Under the pieces are notes generated by a model. The model saw only the letters and a list, made by a program, of their open reading frames with translations. It made no database searches and was not told where the DNA came from. A stretch of 64,000 nucleotides of DNA from Myrmaecium sp. VS I D KN 1 (lineage: Eukaryota > Ascomycota > Dothideomycetes > Valsariales > Valsariaceae). Below, piece by piece: positions 1 to 12,500 of this stretch. Made by a program: the position numbers and the translations under genes. The stretch is from assembly GCA_019775845.1 (NCBI GenBank), contig JADQAV010000026.1, positions 496,001 through 560,000 of the forward strand. Direction: 5' to 3'. Every line of letters starts with the position of its first letter. Within the stretch, counting starts at the first letter, position 1.

Positions 1-344
1 GCGCCGCCGGCTGTGGACTCGAACAGGTGGCGAGGAAGAGCTGGGTTGAGAATGGCGGGGGTGGAGGGTAAGGGGATGGAACAGCGTTCTAGGATATGGC
101 CGGCACATCGTCATGGGATCGCATAAGTATTTTCTAACTCACAAGTGCGATAACCCAGATATATTACGTGACAGCGCTGAAGAGGACGGTGAAGTATGAA
201 TTTCAGCGAACAGGGGTATCGAGCAAGCGAGTGGGTGTGAGTTAGGAATACGATAATACATGCGTCGGAAGGTAACAAGGGGGATGTTCCCTTCGTGAAG
301 GGATAAAAGGAACAAGGGGCAACAACAGGACAAGCACGCCCTTC
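1..344. other. Gene-free left edge (kinase 3' flank)
   Basis: This stretch lies downstream of the stop codon of the minus-strand kinase and probably carries its 3' UTR and terminator. The reading frames that cross it show no family motif and no splice-supported continuation. I see nothing else in it. Confidence 0.5.
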
Positions 345-3335
345 TCATTCCGACAGAGGCAGAACGCTTTGCCGCGGCAGAATGGACATGGAATACAGCG
401 GCGGGAAGCCGGCTTCCTGGCCCGTCACCAGGAAGCGAGGCCGGCGATACGTGTACCCCATAAAGGCCCCGTCCTTCCTCACCTTGAGCACCTCCTTCCC
501 AAATTGCGGATCCCGCAGGATCTTGTCTCTCGCGCGTTTCGGCTCCTTCTTCTTCGTCGGTTTGCGAAAAGGTGCGTCGTCCTCGGAGGCACACAAATGG
601 CCGTCCCATTCCTCTTCTGGACTGGCTGCTTCGCCTTTCACCTCTCTGGCGGCTTCGAATCCCCTGTAGCTGATGTCCACGAGTTCATCCACCTGGACCT
701 CAGGACGTTCGTCCGTAGGCGTAGCGCTGGCGGACCGAGAACTCTCGTCCAAGTGGTCCGACGTGCTCAGGATGTCCTTCTCGTCGTCAAAGTACTTCGT
801 AATGGGCTGGTTCTTCCTAACGAGAGGGATGAATGGTGGTCGAGTGAGATGAATGATGTTCCAGTCAATGTCTCGGAAGAAATGATGGGCTTTGATCTCC
901 TCGCAGTCGTTAGGGAAGACGAAGTTTGCATGCTGTCCAGCGCGGTAGCGAAGTCCACGTCGTGACAAGCGTATGTCGTTGGCTCGGTACAAACTGCTCG
1001 AGATGCGGTAGTCCTTATCAGTGAGCAGTCTGCGAAGCAGGTGAATGGCCTCCTGAGAAACGGGCGGGAGGCGGACGCGGTCTCTTGCCGGGCGGATATA
1101 TCGAGGTTCCTCCGGGAATCTGAGCGCCGCCTTGTGTCTCAAGATGCGTTCCTTGGTTGTCGCTCGGTTCTCACCAAAAAATGGTGTGCAGCCGTACAGA
1201 CACTCGTAGAGTATGATTCCGATACTCCAATAGTCGCAGCGTCCATCGTAGTCCGCACCATTGATCACTTCAGGGGCCATGTATTGGCTGGTTCCAACCA
1301 CACTTCGAGCCAGTCGACGGTTCTGCGTGCGGTTGAGCCAGTCTAAAACGCGCTGCTTCGACCGATGCTCTTCGACAATCTTCTGCTGACGGGGAGGAAC
1401 TGCACATGGATGGACAGCAAAAGCAAGATTCCTAGATTTGGCCTTCTCCATGTCCTCCTCCTCATCTTGGCAATCGCCTTTGATCCGGATCCCAAATTTC
1501 TCGAAGAGGGAGTAGCGCTGGTTATGGTAGTAAACTTGATTATGGGCCCAATGCCCGTCGAACGCCAGCCCGAAATCGGAAATTTTTAGATGACCGGAAG
1601 AAGTGATCAGAAAATTGTCAGGCTTGATATCACGGTGAATCCAGTTCATCTTGTGTGTTTCTTCGACGCACAGAATCATTTCCGCAATATACCACCGCGC
1701 AACAGCTTCATCAAGGACATCTTCCCTCAGCAGCAAGCCAAGGAAATCTCCACCGACCATGTACTCCATCACCAAGTAAAGGTTATGGCTATCTTGAAAG
1801 CTGGCAATGAGTGGAACCACCCAACGCGAACTTTCTGATAAGACAAGGAAGTCTCTCTCCGCTCGCAGATGGCCCTCCTGGCAGTTGCGAAGCATATCCG
1901 ACTTGCGGATCACCTTCATTGCATATACTTGAGTGTTGGCTTGCTTGGTACCGCTAGAGAACGTGTGGAGGAAAGACGCCTCGTTGGCGCCATCTGAGTG
2001 TCCGGCCGGAAGTTCAATGGCCTGGGCCCCCGACAGTTCCGTTGCAAGCGACTCAGCTTTCTCCCGAACTAAGCGTACGACACCGAAGCTGCCCTTACCG
2101 AGGACTCTCACTACTTCAAAACCAGCAACGGAAAGGCCTCTGACCTTGCTATGGTGAAGAAACTTCGTGTTGAGCACGCGAGTCTCCCGCAAGTGCTCGC
2201 TTTCAGCTTGGAACCATCGGAGCCGTTGCCGCTGGCATTCTTCACTTGGCAGGCCACAGGAAGACAGGTAGGCTTCGAGCTGCTTGCGTCGGTGCGAGCG
2301 TGATCCTGGCTTTCCACTGAGTATGTCATTGAAGTATATCTCAAAGAATGTCTTTGCGGCAGCAGTTGTCTCAAGAGCTGTCACTGATGGCTCAATTCGG
2401 AACTCAGGCTCTGGAGACGGAAGGACTATCGTTCTGATTTCCTCTAGATGTGTAACTGAACCCTCACTCCCTTCTTCTCTGAAGATTGTGCGAATTAACG
2501 AGTCGTCCGGTCGTGGTAAGCCTGTTTCTGAAAAGAGCGATGTGGGAGCTGTGGAGTGATTCAACGGTGAAAGGCTACTAGTAGTACTAGGAGATGCCAA
2601 GGACTGGATGGTTAGCTCCTCCGGGAGGTTCATCTGAGCCGGTCCTGCCCTTATGATACCACCCGCCAGGATGCTAGGCCTCGATTTCAGCTGTGGCCGT
2701 TGGCGTACTGTGTCCTGGTTCATGAAGCTCGACAACTTCTTCGTCAGCAGCTGCGGCAAACTAGAAGATGATTTACTCCGACGCAGTCCCTTGAACCGGG
2801 AACGAGTCGCTAGGACAGGGGCCGATCTCCTCTCAGACGGGCCATCGACTGCTTCCATGCGCACGTAACATGGGTGACTGGGAGAATGTGGCGAACAGGT
2901 TTCCATTGGCGGGCTCGTAACAGTGATATCAGGAGGATGGCCAGCACCAGAGCATCGAGGCCCGTCGGACTCAGGTGTTCGAAGCACTTGACTGGTTTCC
3001 ACAGAAGTTTCTACACAGAAGGGATTTTGGGCTGCAACCGGGGAGATGTTGCGCGAAGACGTGGAACTTGCTGTGTGATATGAGTATATACAGATAACTC
3101 AGAGCAAGGAGAACCCACCTCGTCTGATACCAAATATCGCAATGAATCGAGAACTTGTTCTGCGAAATCTACCACGAGTGCGTCCCTGGGAAGGGCCGGA
3201 TGGTGACAGACTGGATGCACCGTCGACCGGGCTCGTTGGGAGGGAGGTTTCTTTCCTGTCAGCCTTGTGGTCCTTGTCTCTGCCGTAAAATAGGTTATGT
3301 ATGCTCCGTTTCCTGAGGATGTATATTGCGGACAT
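345..3335 (-). CDS. NDR-type AGC serine/threonine kinase (ppk35-like)
   Basis: Predicted protein kinase of the AGC group, NDR/LATS family, in a fungal branch resembling S. pombe Ppk35. I place exon 1 at 3119-3335 (ATG at 3335), a 48 bp intron at 3071-3118 (donor GTGGGT, acceptor CACACAG) and exon 2 at 345-3070, giving 980 aa. Visible parts: a Ser/Arg-rich N-terminus; an NDR-like N-terminal regulatory segment at about 310-385; glycine loop GKGSFG near 397; catalytic Lys in AMKVI near 458; HRDIKPDN near 551; DFG near 571; a long activation-segment insert as in NDR kinases; GTSQYMAPEVI; an AGC tail; and hydrophobic motif FMGYTY near 942. An extra segment of about 48 residues sits between the glycine loop and the catalytic Lys. 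Exon 1 is the least certain part: without it the first ATG would be at 2906. NDR kinases usually work with Mob co-activators in polarity or septation. The role here is inferred. Confidence 0.82.
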
Positions 3336-3581
3336 CCTCAGAGGCCTTTGTCGTATGCTGTAGGAATAATGCGGCTACGCTGCAAACATTGGCGTGTGCG
3401 GATACTTTCATGAGCACGCAAGTTGATGAAGGACATCCCCAGGGACAGGATAGACCTCTTGCTAGATGACATGACAAGCCTCGATATAGGAAGGTGCCTT
3501 GAGTCCAAAGAGGAAGGACCGAAAACGGCGTATCATCGTTCAGGCATGAGAAAAACTGCATTGCCGTCCCCAACGTTCTGA

Positions 3582-4601
3582 TCAGGGCCCCTTGGAAGAT
3601 ACATGAACCACAATCTTTCCCTTCGTACGTCCAGTTTTCAGGCTCTGATACGCTCGGGGAGCATCCTCAAACTCGAAGGTTTCGGCGACGATGGGCTTCA
3701 CCTTCCCCTCCTGCATTAACCCCCCAAGCCGGGCCAGATCCTCCGAGGAACTTTTCACGGACAACAACTCATACTTCCGCTTTCCACCTCCTAAAAATCC
3801 GGGATGAAACAAATTGGAGACCAGGGTAGTTGTAGCTGACATAGACATATTCAGCCCGACTTGGACGAACTTCCCTGTTGGTTTGAGGTAGTGATTCGAA
3901 GCCTTATACAGGTTCGCTGGGGTTCCGACGTTGTCAACTACGAGATCGGACACTTCTCCCTGTTCTTTAAGAGCGCTGCACAGATCGGTTGTTTTGTAGT
4001 CGATGACATCGTCGGCTCCCAAGCGCTTGCATAACTCGACATTTGTAGTAGAACAGGATGCGGTGACGTGGCATCCATAGGCCTTCGCGATCTGAATGCC
4101 GAATGTTCCAGTGCCCCCAGAACCGCCATTGATGAAAACTTTGTCACCTTCCTTAGCGTTGGGAACGATCGATTGAAAGGCAGTCAGCCCGGCGACGCCC
4201 GCGGTGGCGGCATCGTCAGGATCCACTCCCTCCGGGATGACCGCACAACAGTCTTCAGAGGATACTGTATATTGTGCCATCGTTCCGAACTGCGTCGGCG
4301 CCTTAAGCTTTCCGAAGACGAGCTGCCCCTTTTTGAATCTCGTAACCTTAGGGCCAATGTCGGCGATTCTGCCAGCAAAATCCAATCCAGGCGATGCTGG
4401 TGTGCGGATTATGGCTTTGGACAGTAACCCTAATTCAGGGATCTTGTAATCCACCGGGTTGACAGACATGCTGATGGTCTCGATGAGGATATCCGTCGGG
4501 CTTTGGATTTGTGGAATTATAGCATTTTCGTTCAGATGGAGATTCTTCTCCAAGCCGTCCGTTGCGGAGCTGAACTGCCAGGCTCGCATGAGGGTCGCCA
4601 T
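3582..4601 (-). CDS. Zinc-free MDR oxidoreductase (quinone oxidoreductase-like)
   Basis: Intronless 339 aa protein of the medium-chain dehydrogenase/reductase superfamily, close in layout to NADPH:quinone oxidoreductases and RTN4IP1-type reductases. The N-terminal GroES-like half contains SVNPVDYKIPELG (about 46-58) and SPGLDFAGRI (70-79). The Rossmann half has the nucleotide-binding motif GGSGGTGTFG at 159-168 and a C-terminal AYQSLKTGRTKGKIVV strand typical of the family. The Cys/His ligands of the structural and catalytic zinc of alcohol dehydrogenases are missing, so it should be zinc-independent and NADPH-linked. The substrate cannot be told from sequence. It ends 246 bp from the kinase start on the same strand. 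Its ATG is followed by MRAWQF, the usual family N-terminus. Confidence 0.9.
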   Translation of the reverse strand: MATLMRAWQFSSATDGLEKNLHLNENAIIPQIQSPTDILIETISMSVNPVDYKIPELGLLSKAIIRTPASPGLDFAGRIADIGPKVTRFKKGQLVFGKLKAPTQFGTMAQYTVSSEDCCAVIPEGVDPDDAATAGVAGLTAFQSIVPNAKEGDKVFINGGSGGTGTFGIQIAKAYGCHVTASCSTTNVELCKRLGADDVIDYKTTDLCSALKEQGEVSDLVVDNVGTPANLYKASNHYLKPTGKFVQVGLNMSMSATTTLVSNLFHPGFLGGGKRKYELLSVKSSSEDLARLGGLMQEGKVKPIVAETFEFEDAPRAYQSLKTGRTKGKIVVHVSSKGP

Positions 4602-5379
4602 TTGTCTTATTTCACGAGGTAACGTCGACCTGGGTTGTTAACTTAGGCAAAGGCGCTGGTATGTTTGAATCAGAGAAGGCTGATGTTTATGACGTCGAAT
4701 GATCAAGGTGTGAAGTTAGGCGGGGCGGGGGTGCGGGGGGGCGGGGTACTTATTCATGTTTGTAAATAAGAGTCGAGTTTTGTGCTTTTACTAGAATATC
4801 ACGTTTATATGGGCTTAGCTATATACTAGTTATACTAATCCATATTATATATGTGTTGAAAGCTCCCCAGATAAAGATATATCGATATATATACATAGTT
4901 AACCACAAATACCCAAGCACAAGAGCTTCGGCTCGAATTGCCTCTTCAAGGTGCTGTCGGAGCAGCTCAACGTCGACTCTAGATAGATATCGGTTCTTAC
5001 AGTCATCGACAAGCAAGAAAACTAGCGAGTAGGGAGTAGGAGAGCTGCCCAAGCCCTTGAATTGATCATACGTATGTTTGATAGGATCTTCGTAACTTCT
5101 ATGATAAATGGCATTGCGGTATGTGATCCTTCTGAATTGCCAACCGTGCATGAGTTGAGCTTTCGGATGACTTCTAAAGCTAGATGCAAGAAGGATTGTT
5201 TACTATCCGCCACCCGAGTGGAGTCGAGCATCCAAAGTGAATGCAAGATGCCGTCTCCAAAGAAGGTGGCGGGATGAGGAGCGTCGGATTGAAGCTGTGC
5301 AGCTATCCCGAAAGTTCCCCCAGAATCCGTTCGACGAGGTTCAGGGGGTAGCGATAGAGCGTCGATACGCATCTGTAGA
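4602..5379. other. Intergenic region, AT-rich patch
   Basis: Spacer between the reductase start and the thioesterase stop. It contains a G-rich run near 4715-4745 and a TA-rich stretch at 4785-4910. Minus-strand open frames here give no recognisable protein. The reductase promoter should lie in 4602-5000. I see no other feature. Confidence 0.4.
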
Positions 5380-5823
5380 TCAGACTTTGACGTACTTGGT
5401 ATGTATACCATGGGCGACAACAGGTCCCTGCTCACCATCCACAATTTTGTATATCGTGGCCGTTGTAAATCCCAATGTACCCCCAACTTTGCTGGCCCGC
5501 CCTTCAACCTCGATGCAATCACCGGCTTTGGCGGATGAAACGTATGTGATGTGGATGTCGGTGCTGACACCTAGCTTCTCTCGCAGGTCATATGCCGCAA
5601 TTGCGAGACCACCCACCCAGTCAATCAAGCAAGCACTGACTGTACCATGGATGCCTCCTTTGGAGTTCACATGGTTTTCTGTCAACACTAGCCGAGCTCT
5701 AACGACACCTTTCGAACAGGAGGAGATGGCAATGTCCGATAGAAGAAATTGATATATCGGACTGAGAGGCTTCCGGATCGCCCAGAGTCGCTCGACGTGA
5801 GCTTTGATTTCGTTGTCAGACAT
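5380..5823 (-). CDS. Hotdog-fold acyl-CoA thioesterase (ACOT13/THEM2-like)
   Basis: Predicted 147 aa thioesterase of the PaaI/ACOT13 hotdog family, hydrolysing acyl-CoA to free acid and CoA. I start it at ATG 5823 (MSDNEIKAH). The frame stays open upstream but only through a GTG, which a fungus would not normally use. The helix-capping motif HVNSKGGIHGTVSACLIDWV (51-70) matches the human THEM2 active site with a constant offset of 3: Asn53, His59, Gly60 and Asp68 align with Asn50, His56, Gly57 and Asp65. The strand STDIHITYVSSAKAGD follows as expected, and the length fits the family. A mitochondrial or peroxisomal location is possible, but I see no clear presequence. It is divergent from the PXA-PX gene, with starts 368 bp apart. 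Confidence 0.85.
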   Translation of the reverse strand: MSDNEIKAHVERLWAIRKPLSPIYQFLLSDIAISSCSKGVVRARLVLTENHVNSKGGIHGTVSACLIDWVGGLAIAAYDLREKLGVSTDIHITYVSSAKAGDCIEVEGRASKVGGTLGFTTATIYKIVDGEQGPVVAHGIHTKYVKV

Positions 5824-6191
5824 ACTGACAAACTCGTGATTCAGTGGAATGAGGTGCCTGGGGCGCTCGAGAGATGCAATGGATAATGGGCGCACTCGGT
5901 GGAAATTTTGCGGGCGTTGATCGACAAGGGGTACTGGGGAATGTTATTATTAGGTTTGGTGGAGAAGCGTCCACTCGTGCAACCCTTTAAGGTATGAGGA
6001 TGCGCGGATCAAAGTTTACCCGGATGCTCGATCAACGTTACTTCGTAAGGGTGAAACGCGTAGTAAGCATAAAGGAGGTATTTCCTAGGCCACACAGTGA
6101 TGTTGAACTTCGAATCGATGCTATTATCTTCAGTATAACCGCCCAGTCGCCCTCCGGTAACCGCAGATGTCGAGCGATCCGAGTTGACGCC
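5824..6191. promoter_or_regulatory. Divergent promoter, thioesterase / PXA-PX gene
   Basis: A 368 bp spacer between two start codons on opposite strands, so it must hold both core promoters or share one. I recognise no specific operator in it. Confidence 0.45.
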
Positions 6192-9100
6192 ATGGACAAC
6201 CCACATGAAGGACAAAGTCACAGTGAAGACAGAGATGGTGACGCGTCAAGGAAAGACCAGATCGCTGGTGAACAGCAAGCGGTCAGCATCATGGCGTCGT
6301 CCAGTCCAAACGACACGCAACGCCCTGCAATGCCCTTGACCGACAAAGCGCTTCGCTTTCTATCCACCGCCAGCAACGAGACTCTTGGAGCTTGTGTAGT
6401 CGGCTTAAGCACGGTCACATATATCATTCTCGGACGTGTCGGACTATTGTTGATAGGCATTGCGGGTGGTATCGTGCTTCATGCAACATGGGAGGAAAGC
6501 GTACATGCGAACGTACGAGGATCTACCATGTCCGAGAAGCGGAGACGGCGAGAGCATAGTTCAGAGATCATAACAAGGGTACTTAACTGGAGATTCAAGG
6601 AATCTTGCGCGGAAAATGGGACCGATGATGCCCGGAGCTCATCGCAGGCCCAGCTGTTTGGCGCAAAGCGATTGGATTATTCCGACTTCAGACCAAAGAC
6701 TGCAGCTGCTTTGAATGATCTCACTGACGCTGTTGTTCGTGACTATGTCAAGTACGTTGCCCTTTGGGTACATGGCCTCGGCGCGGCTAACAGTATATAG
6801 ATGGTGGTATTCTCCAATTATCCCGGACGAAACGGCATTTCCTTCAGCAGCCCGTGATACCCTTGCTGCCTTCGTTGTTTCACTTTCGTCCCATCTATCA
6901 CGGAAGAGACCTGCTGATACTTTCTTGGACTTTGTGACGAACTCCTCTTCTATCATCATAATATTCCTGCAAGAATTATCTAGCGCGCTTGTTGCTTCTG
7001 CTAGCGCTGCCCCGTCCGCTGCCGTAGAAGCCTATCTGGAGTTGAAGCCTTCAAGCAGCCTTGCAAATATCATGGACGAAAAGCAGCAGGAAAAGAAGTT
7101 CCGCATGATCGCCGAGGATATACTGCAAAATTATCTGGAATCAAAGGCTTACGATTGCGTACCCGTTCGTATATTCTTCAGAGAGATTCTGGCCAGAGTG
7201 GTTCTAGAAATGGCGTTGCAAACCTGTTCCAAACCTGAATGGATCAACCAATGGATTGTATACCTGCTTGAGGAGGGCGAACCAGAGATCATGAATGTTA
7301 TCGACGCTGGCGTCGAGGGTGCTACCGGCTCGGGGATCCACGGGTCTGCAAACAGCGAGACAGTCCAGGCAGCATCATCACCGTGCCCACATGAGCGTGT
7401 AGGAGCAGAATCTCCATCCGACCACGAACGTGTTGTTACACGTGCGCAAGATGCTATGGAAGAGGCCATGCAAGAAGCAAAACGTCTGACGCAGATGATT
7501 GCTGAAGAAGATGCGCGTAAACTCCGTGAACAATGTGGAGAGCAAGGTCAAGAGCAAGATCAGGAGCAGGGCCAAGAGCAGGGTCAAGAACACACCTTAA
7601 GCACGAGTCAATGTGACGACGTATCTGATGTGACTACGCCAGGAATGCCAACTCCCGCTTCTTCTCAAAGCGAGCAGGAGAAGGAAAGTGAGCACGGCTT
7701 AACCAGGAAAGCGTCCGGCGCCTCTGCCCAGGCGAGTTCTGCATACACTGGTTCACCTCCAGCCAAGCCCTCATTTACTAGTTTTGACCAGTTGATATCA
7801 TCCCAACAACCAACGGCTCTCGGAAACACCCAAGAGAAACCTGCTAAAGAAACCACTCCTCTCACCCTTTTCGGTGCAAATATCTCCATATTGGACGACT
7901 CGGCACCCGGAGATAATGGTCCTATACGGAGTAAACCTACCGGCGACTATCTCGTACAAATCGAACCGGCTTCCTCGCAGCATCCGGGTTGGATGATAGC
8001 CCGGAAATTCATCGATTTCGAGACACTTCACGAAGTCCTTCGTCGAATCTCGAAAGTCTCAGGGGTCGCTGGCTTCTCGGAAGCGCACCCCAGTTTGCCG
8101 GCTTGGAAAGGACATACGAAGACGTCCCTTCGCGGCGAGCTTGAGAGATATATGAATGATGCTGTCCGATTCCAGCCCCTTGCTGAAAGCGAGGGCATGA
8201 AACGTTTTCTTGAGAAGGACAATGGATTTACTAGGACGCCGAGTACTCCGAAGAACAGCTTTTCAGGGGTGGGGTGGCCAACATCAACCGCTTTTGAGAA
8301 TATGGGTAAGGGTATGTTCGATGCACTTACCAAAGCGCCAAAGGAGGTTGCGGGTGGTGGTAAAGCCCTTTTCGGCGGTGTCACCGGCGCTTTCGGTGTT
8401 TTAGGGCCAAGGAAGACGAACTCTGTATCAAGCGCTAAGGTCAGTTCGTCGGAGACGCCCGCGCCACCGGCAGGACACCGAAGGGCGGAAAGCACCATCG
8501 CTCCGTTATCACAAGTCAGAAAGAGCCAGGACAGCCTTGCCAGTAGCTTGGCAAGCGGTAATAGACGGACTGATAGCACCATAGCACCTCTTACGCCTGC
8601 GCGGAGAAGCCAGGACAGCGTGCGTAGCCTTTCCATCGTGGATACGCAGCCCGCCCGGGAACCTCAAATGGAACGGCGGCCGAGCTGGAATCCAGATGTC
8701 GAAGCAGACATGAAACGACCAGGCTCTTCCAAGTCGTCTGCGCATGGCCGCTCCAGCCGAGACCACAGCAGAGCTAATAGCCGAGCACCATCCTTTCGAG
8801 AGAGCTTCGAACTCTCCCTAGGTTATGGAGGGGATCAAATCCTGGAACTACCACCTCTGCCGTCGGAGATAGCAGATGACTATGATTCCAATGGACCCTG
8901 GTCTCCTGCTCGACAGAGAAGGCATAATGGAGACTCTGACAGCGACTTTCAATCCCCCAAGAGGCCTCCTCTCCCTGAACGGTCTACCCATATTTCCACT
9001 GTCAGTGTGTCGAGCACAAAGCCGCTACCGAAACCCAAACCGCCGTTGTCAGAGCAGGAGACCCAAGTTACTATTGAACTTCTGTTCGCGGTGATCACAG

Positions 9101-9537
9101 AACTCTACTCCCTTTCGTCGGCTTGGCAGATTCGCAAGACCCTCCTTCAGGCGGCGAAGTCCTTCCTCATCAGGCCGGGAAACCCTCAGCTCGACTCCAT
9201 TCGACAGCTGATACAGTCTACGGTCCTCGATGACAATACGTCTGATGAAGGTATCGCGACTCATATCAGTAAATTGCGGCAAAACGTCTTGCCTACCAAG
9301 GAGGAACTGAAGCGGTGGCCGCAGCCACTCTCAGACGAGGAGAAGGAAGCATTGAGGGTTAAGGCTAGGAAGTTGCTCGTGGAACGAGGAATGCCGATGG
9401 CCTTGACGAGCGTTATGGGGAGTGCTGCTTCTGGCGAGGCGCTGGGCAAGGTGTTTGATTGTCTACAGATCGAACGGGTGACGCGCGGCTTGATGTTTGG
9501 GCTGCTTCTACAAAGCGTACGGGCAATGACACAATGA
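6192..9537 (+). CDS. PXA-PX-Nexin_C sorting nexin (SNX19/Mdm1-like), membrane-anchored
   Basis: Exons 6192-6751 and 6801-9537 with a 49 bp intron (donor GTACGT, branch GGCTAAC, acceptor TATATAG) give 1098 aa. The second in-frame ATG at 6291 is an alternative start (1065 aa). Order of parts: N-terminal hydrophobic hairpin or membrane segment (about 65-97); PXA domain (about 172-350), whose continuity across the intron supports the splice (VVRDYVK joined to WWYSPI); a disordered linker with a Glu-Gln repeat (EQGQEQDQEQGQEQGQE); PX domain (about 568-663, RKFIDFETLHEVLRRI); a long Ser/Pro/Arg-rich linker; and a C-terminal Nexin_C domain (about 937-1085). This order matches the SNX13/14/19/25 and yeast Mdm1 group, which tether the ER to vacuole or lipid droplets. 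No RGS domain is visible between PXA and PX, which resembles SNX19. The lipid bound and the location are inferred from the family. Confidence 0.88.
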
Positions 9538-12500
9538 TGGAGTAGGTTCGGTTTCAATCCTAGGAGGCGTTGTGTATGATAATGATCCGAGTTGGGCGCA
9601 TACCCTTTGGATGTCCACTCTATGATTTCTTCATGATACATTTTTTGGACTATAGAGTCTCATTTTTACATATTCCAATGCATATTTTCCATCTCCTGCC
9701 TTTCACAACCAAGTTTCTTACTGCCCTCAAGCTGAGGGCTGAGGGAAACGCAGCACCTGTGATCTGCAATGGTCTCAGTCATCTGCGGGTAACATGTTCT
9801 CCCTCACAGTTTTCCCAAGTTGAATACAATCTCAGACGGTCATCACTCCAAACTGTCACCGCTCCAGCCTCCAAGACCTGCGTATCTGCTGCACATATCA
9901 GCCGGCTCCATGGGACACACGACAGCAGGCAGCCGCCGTCATGACGGCAACGGGGTACAACAGACCCATCAGCAAGAAGCGAGCCCCCTTCCCGTGCCAT
10001 GCACACGCGCGCGGACAAGCGAAACGCCCGCTGGAAGCACAGCCGAAGCGAGGAAGGCGGGGAAAGAAGGGAAAAAAAAGATAAAAAGGGAGCAAGTGCA
10101 GGACGTGAAGAAACGAAAGCAAACAAAATACCGTAGCCGTTCGCATGGATGCTCCCGGGCTGCGGTTACCCGGCGGATGCCGACTGACTGGAGGTGGAGA
10201 GGGAGAGGCGCTGGCCGCGGCCAAGTGCTTATAATATCGTCTGTCTGGCTGCCTGTCTTCTCTGTTTCTTCACCGACACTTTCTTTCTTTCTTTCAACTT
10301 CAAGCGATGTCTGGAGGATGTCGCTTCCGTGGGCGTGTCTCAACCCAAGGCAAACAACCGTCTACCTAAGGCAAAGACGCGGAAAGTGAATTCACCCCCC
10401 CTCCAACATGAACGTACCACACGCATAGCTGATACCATTTCCAAGTAGCATTATTTGATCCGTCAGGGGAGAGACGCCGAAACCCCAGAACCGTAGAATC
10501 CGGTGGGGAGATGCAAGAATCACTCTCAAAATTACTTCACAACACTCCTGGTGTAGAAAAGATCAAGATGAAAGAGCCCACCGTTTCACAGCTTCGAGCA
10601 ATAGACTCTGATATACGATAAACCCAAATTTTGTGGAGGTTCCCACCCCCAAAAAACGACCGGAAAGAAGAGTGACAATAACGCAACGAGCACAGGTAGA
10701 GCTTCAGAACTAAAGTCCGAAAGTCAAATAAAACGTACCTTGCAGGCGATGGGGGCTAGAAGAAGTCATCAACGTCACCCGGAATCGGCTATGCAGTTTG
10801 ACTCTTCAAGAAAAGCAGGTACGGGTAAGTTTATCGGCACCCTGCACTGCTCAACCAAATGACATGCCCATCCGGTACATCTAAAGCCTCTTTCCTGCAA
10901 GTGTTCTTCGGTACTCTGATGTCAGACGCCAGGAGACGTACCAAGACCCGTCCGTACCGTGGAAAGCAACTTTCATGGCGTCTTGGAGATCAAACACTTC
11001 GCCGGCGCAGGGACTGCCGATGACATCTACGGTAATCTTTTAGGTCATATTGGACAGCCTCGAATAAGGAAGGCGACACATGAGCCAGTGAAAATTGCCA
11101 TCAGCAATGGTGGCAGTCAGCCTTTCATTTCACGTGATATTTGACGTTTGGGACACTAGGGTAGTCATCTGTATGCAATGTCGCCGGGGATCTAAGTGAT
11201 TCCCCGTGTGAGTCGCTTGTACATGCTGCAGCGGACAATGCAGGTATGTCGTGCTGTCAATGCAGGCAACGGGAGCGAAAATGGCGCCTCTTTTGTTTGC
11301 AACGGTGTTTCAAAAGCAAGGCTGAGAAACGGAGCGAGGAAGACTGGCCTCCAAAAGGTCCGAAGAGAAAGCTCGAAACGGGGGCGAGCTGAATGATCGA
11401 TCGCGCAGGACAGCGGCAGCTCTTTGCACGTCGGCCGAAGATGCCTTCAACCTGGGTGGCTACTACTACACGATCCATTTGTGGTCCCGGTCCGGTCGAG
11501 GGCGGGGAAAACAGCGGGGTAATCCTTATCCGGTGTACAGCTATCGAAGCATCTCGAGAGCAGCAAGAAGCATCCCGGCTAGCACGTCAAGGCGCGGACT
11601 AGAATAGAACAGCGGTGAAGGCGCGGGAAAACAAACAGAGCGGCCCTGGACAAGGCTCCCAGAAGAGCGGACGTCGAGATGAAATTGATTGAGGGCAATG
11701 GCGCTAGAGAATGGATGGAGAAACAGAGTGGTAGTACCAGAGCATGAGGTGAGACTAGCAAGCCCCCGGGTGACACCTTTTCAGCCTTTGTCTGGTGCCA
11801 ATCCGAGAGGGGTTCAAGACTCACAACAGCGGAGGGCGGGCCAATCGATAACTGGAAGTCAAGCTGGTCCGGCCTTTTGCTCCCCTGGTATCGGACTACG
11901 GCCACCTGCAAGGAGGGCTTGGTACTGCCCTAGACCAGCCGAAAGTGGCTTGCAGTTCTGAGCGCCCGATAACGGGCCCTCAACCTGTCTTGACGTGGCT
12001 CGCCGTGATTGGATCGCGTCCGAGATGTTCTGCTCTACAGCTCAGCGCTCACGCGTCGCTAGGCAATCGCTGTGGTCGTGTCGCCGCTGTCCGCGCTACG
12101 ATCGCGAGGGTCGAACGGAGACCTCCTCGGTCGTCTATATCGTGAGCAATGGCAAAGGCAAGGGCACCCGAGTGACTGCTGCTTGCCTTCAGAGAGATGT
12201 TGTAGCGTTCGTGGGCGGCGGCAAGAATCCGCCCCGTCTAAGTCCGCACCGGGATCGTGCCGTGCGTGCATCCATCACATCATTCACATGCATAACGCGG
12301 AGCGGGTAGCTGCAGGGAAAACTTGAGCAATGGCAACAGTTACCATGCCGGGAGCGAGGAGGCTGCAGGAGCTGGGGTACGTCTGGGCCTGCAGGAACCA
12401 TACTCCGCCGTCAGCCTCTCGCGACGAACGGAGCTGACAGGCAGGCGGATACCAGAAGTCGGGGTACAGTAGGTAGCGTGGAGGCTGTTGTTCTTGTCGG

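Noticed and set aside
5022-5570. Minus-strand open frame overlapping the 3' half of the thioesterase gene
   Set aside because: It is out of frame with a well-supported gene and has no motif.
5824-5895. N-terminal extension of the thioesterase to an upstream GTG
   Set aside because: Fungal genes rarely start at GTG, and the hotdog fold is complete from ATG 5823.
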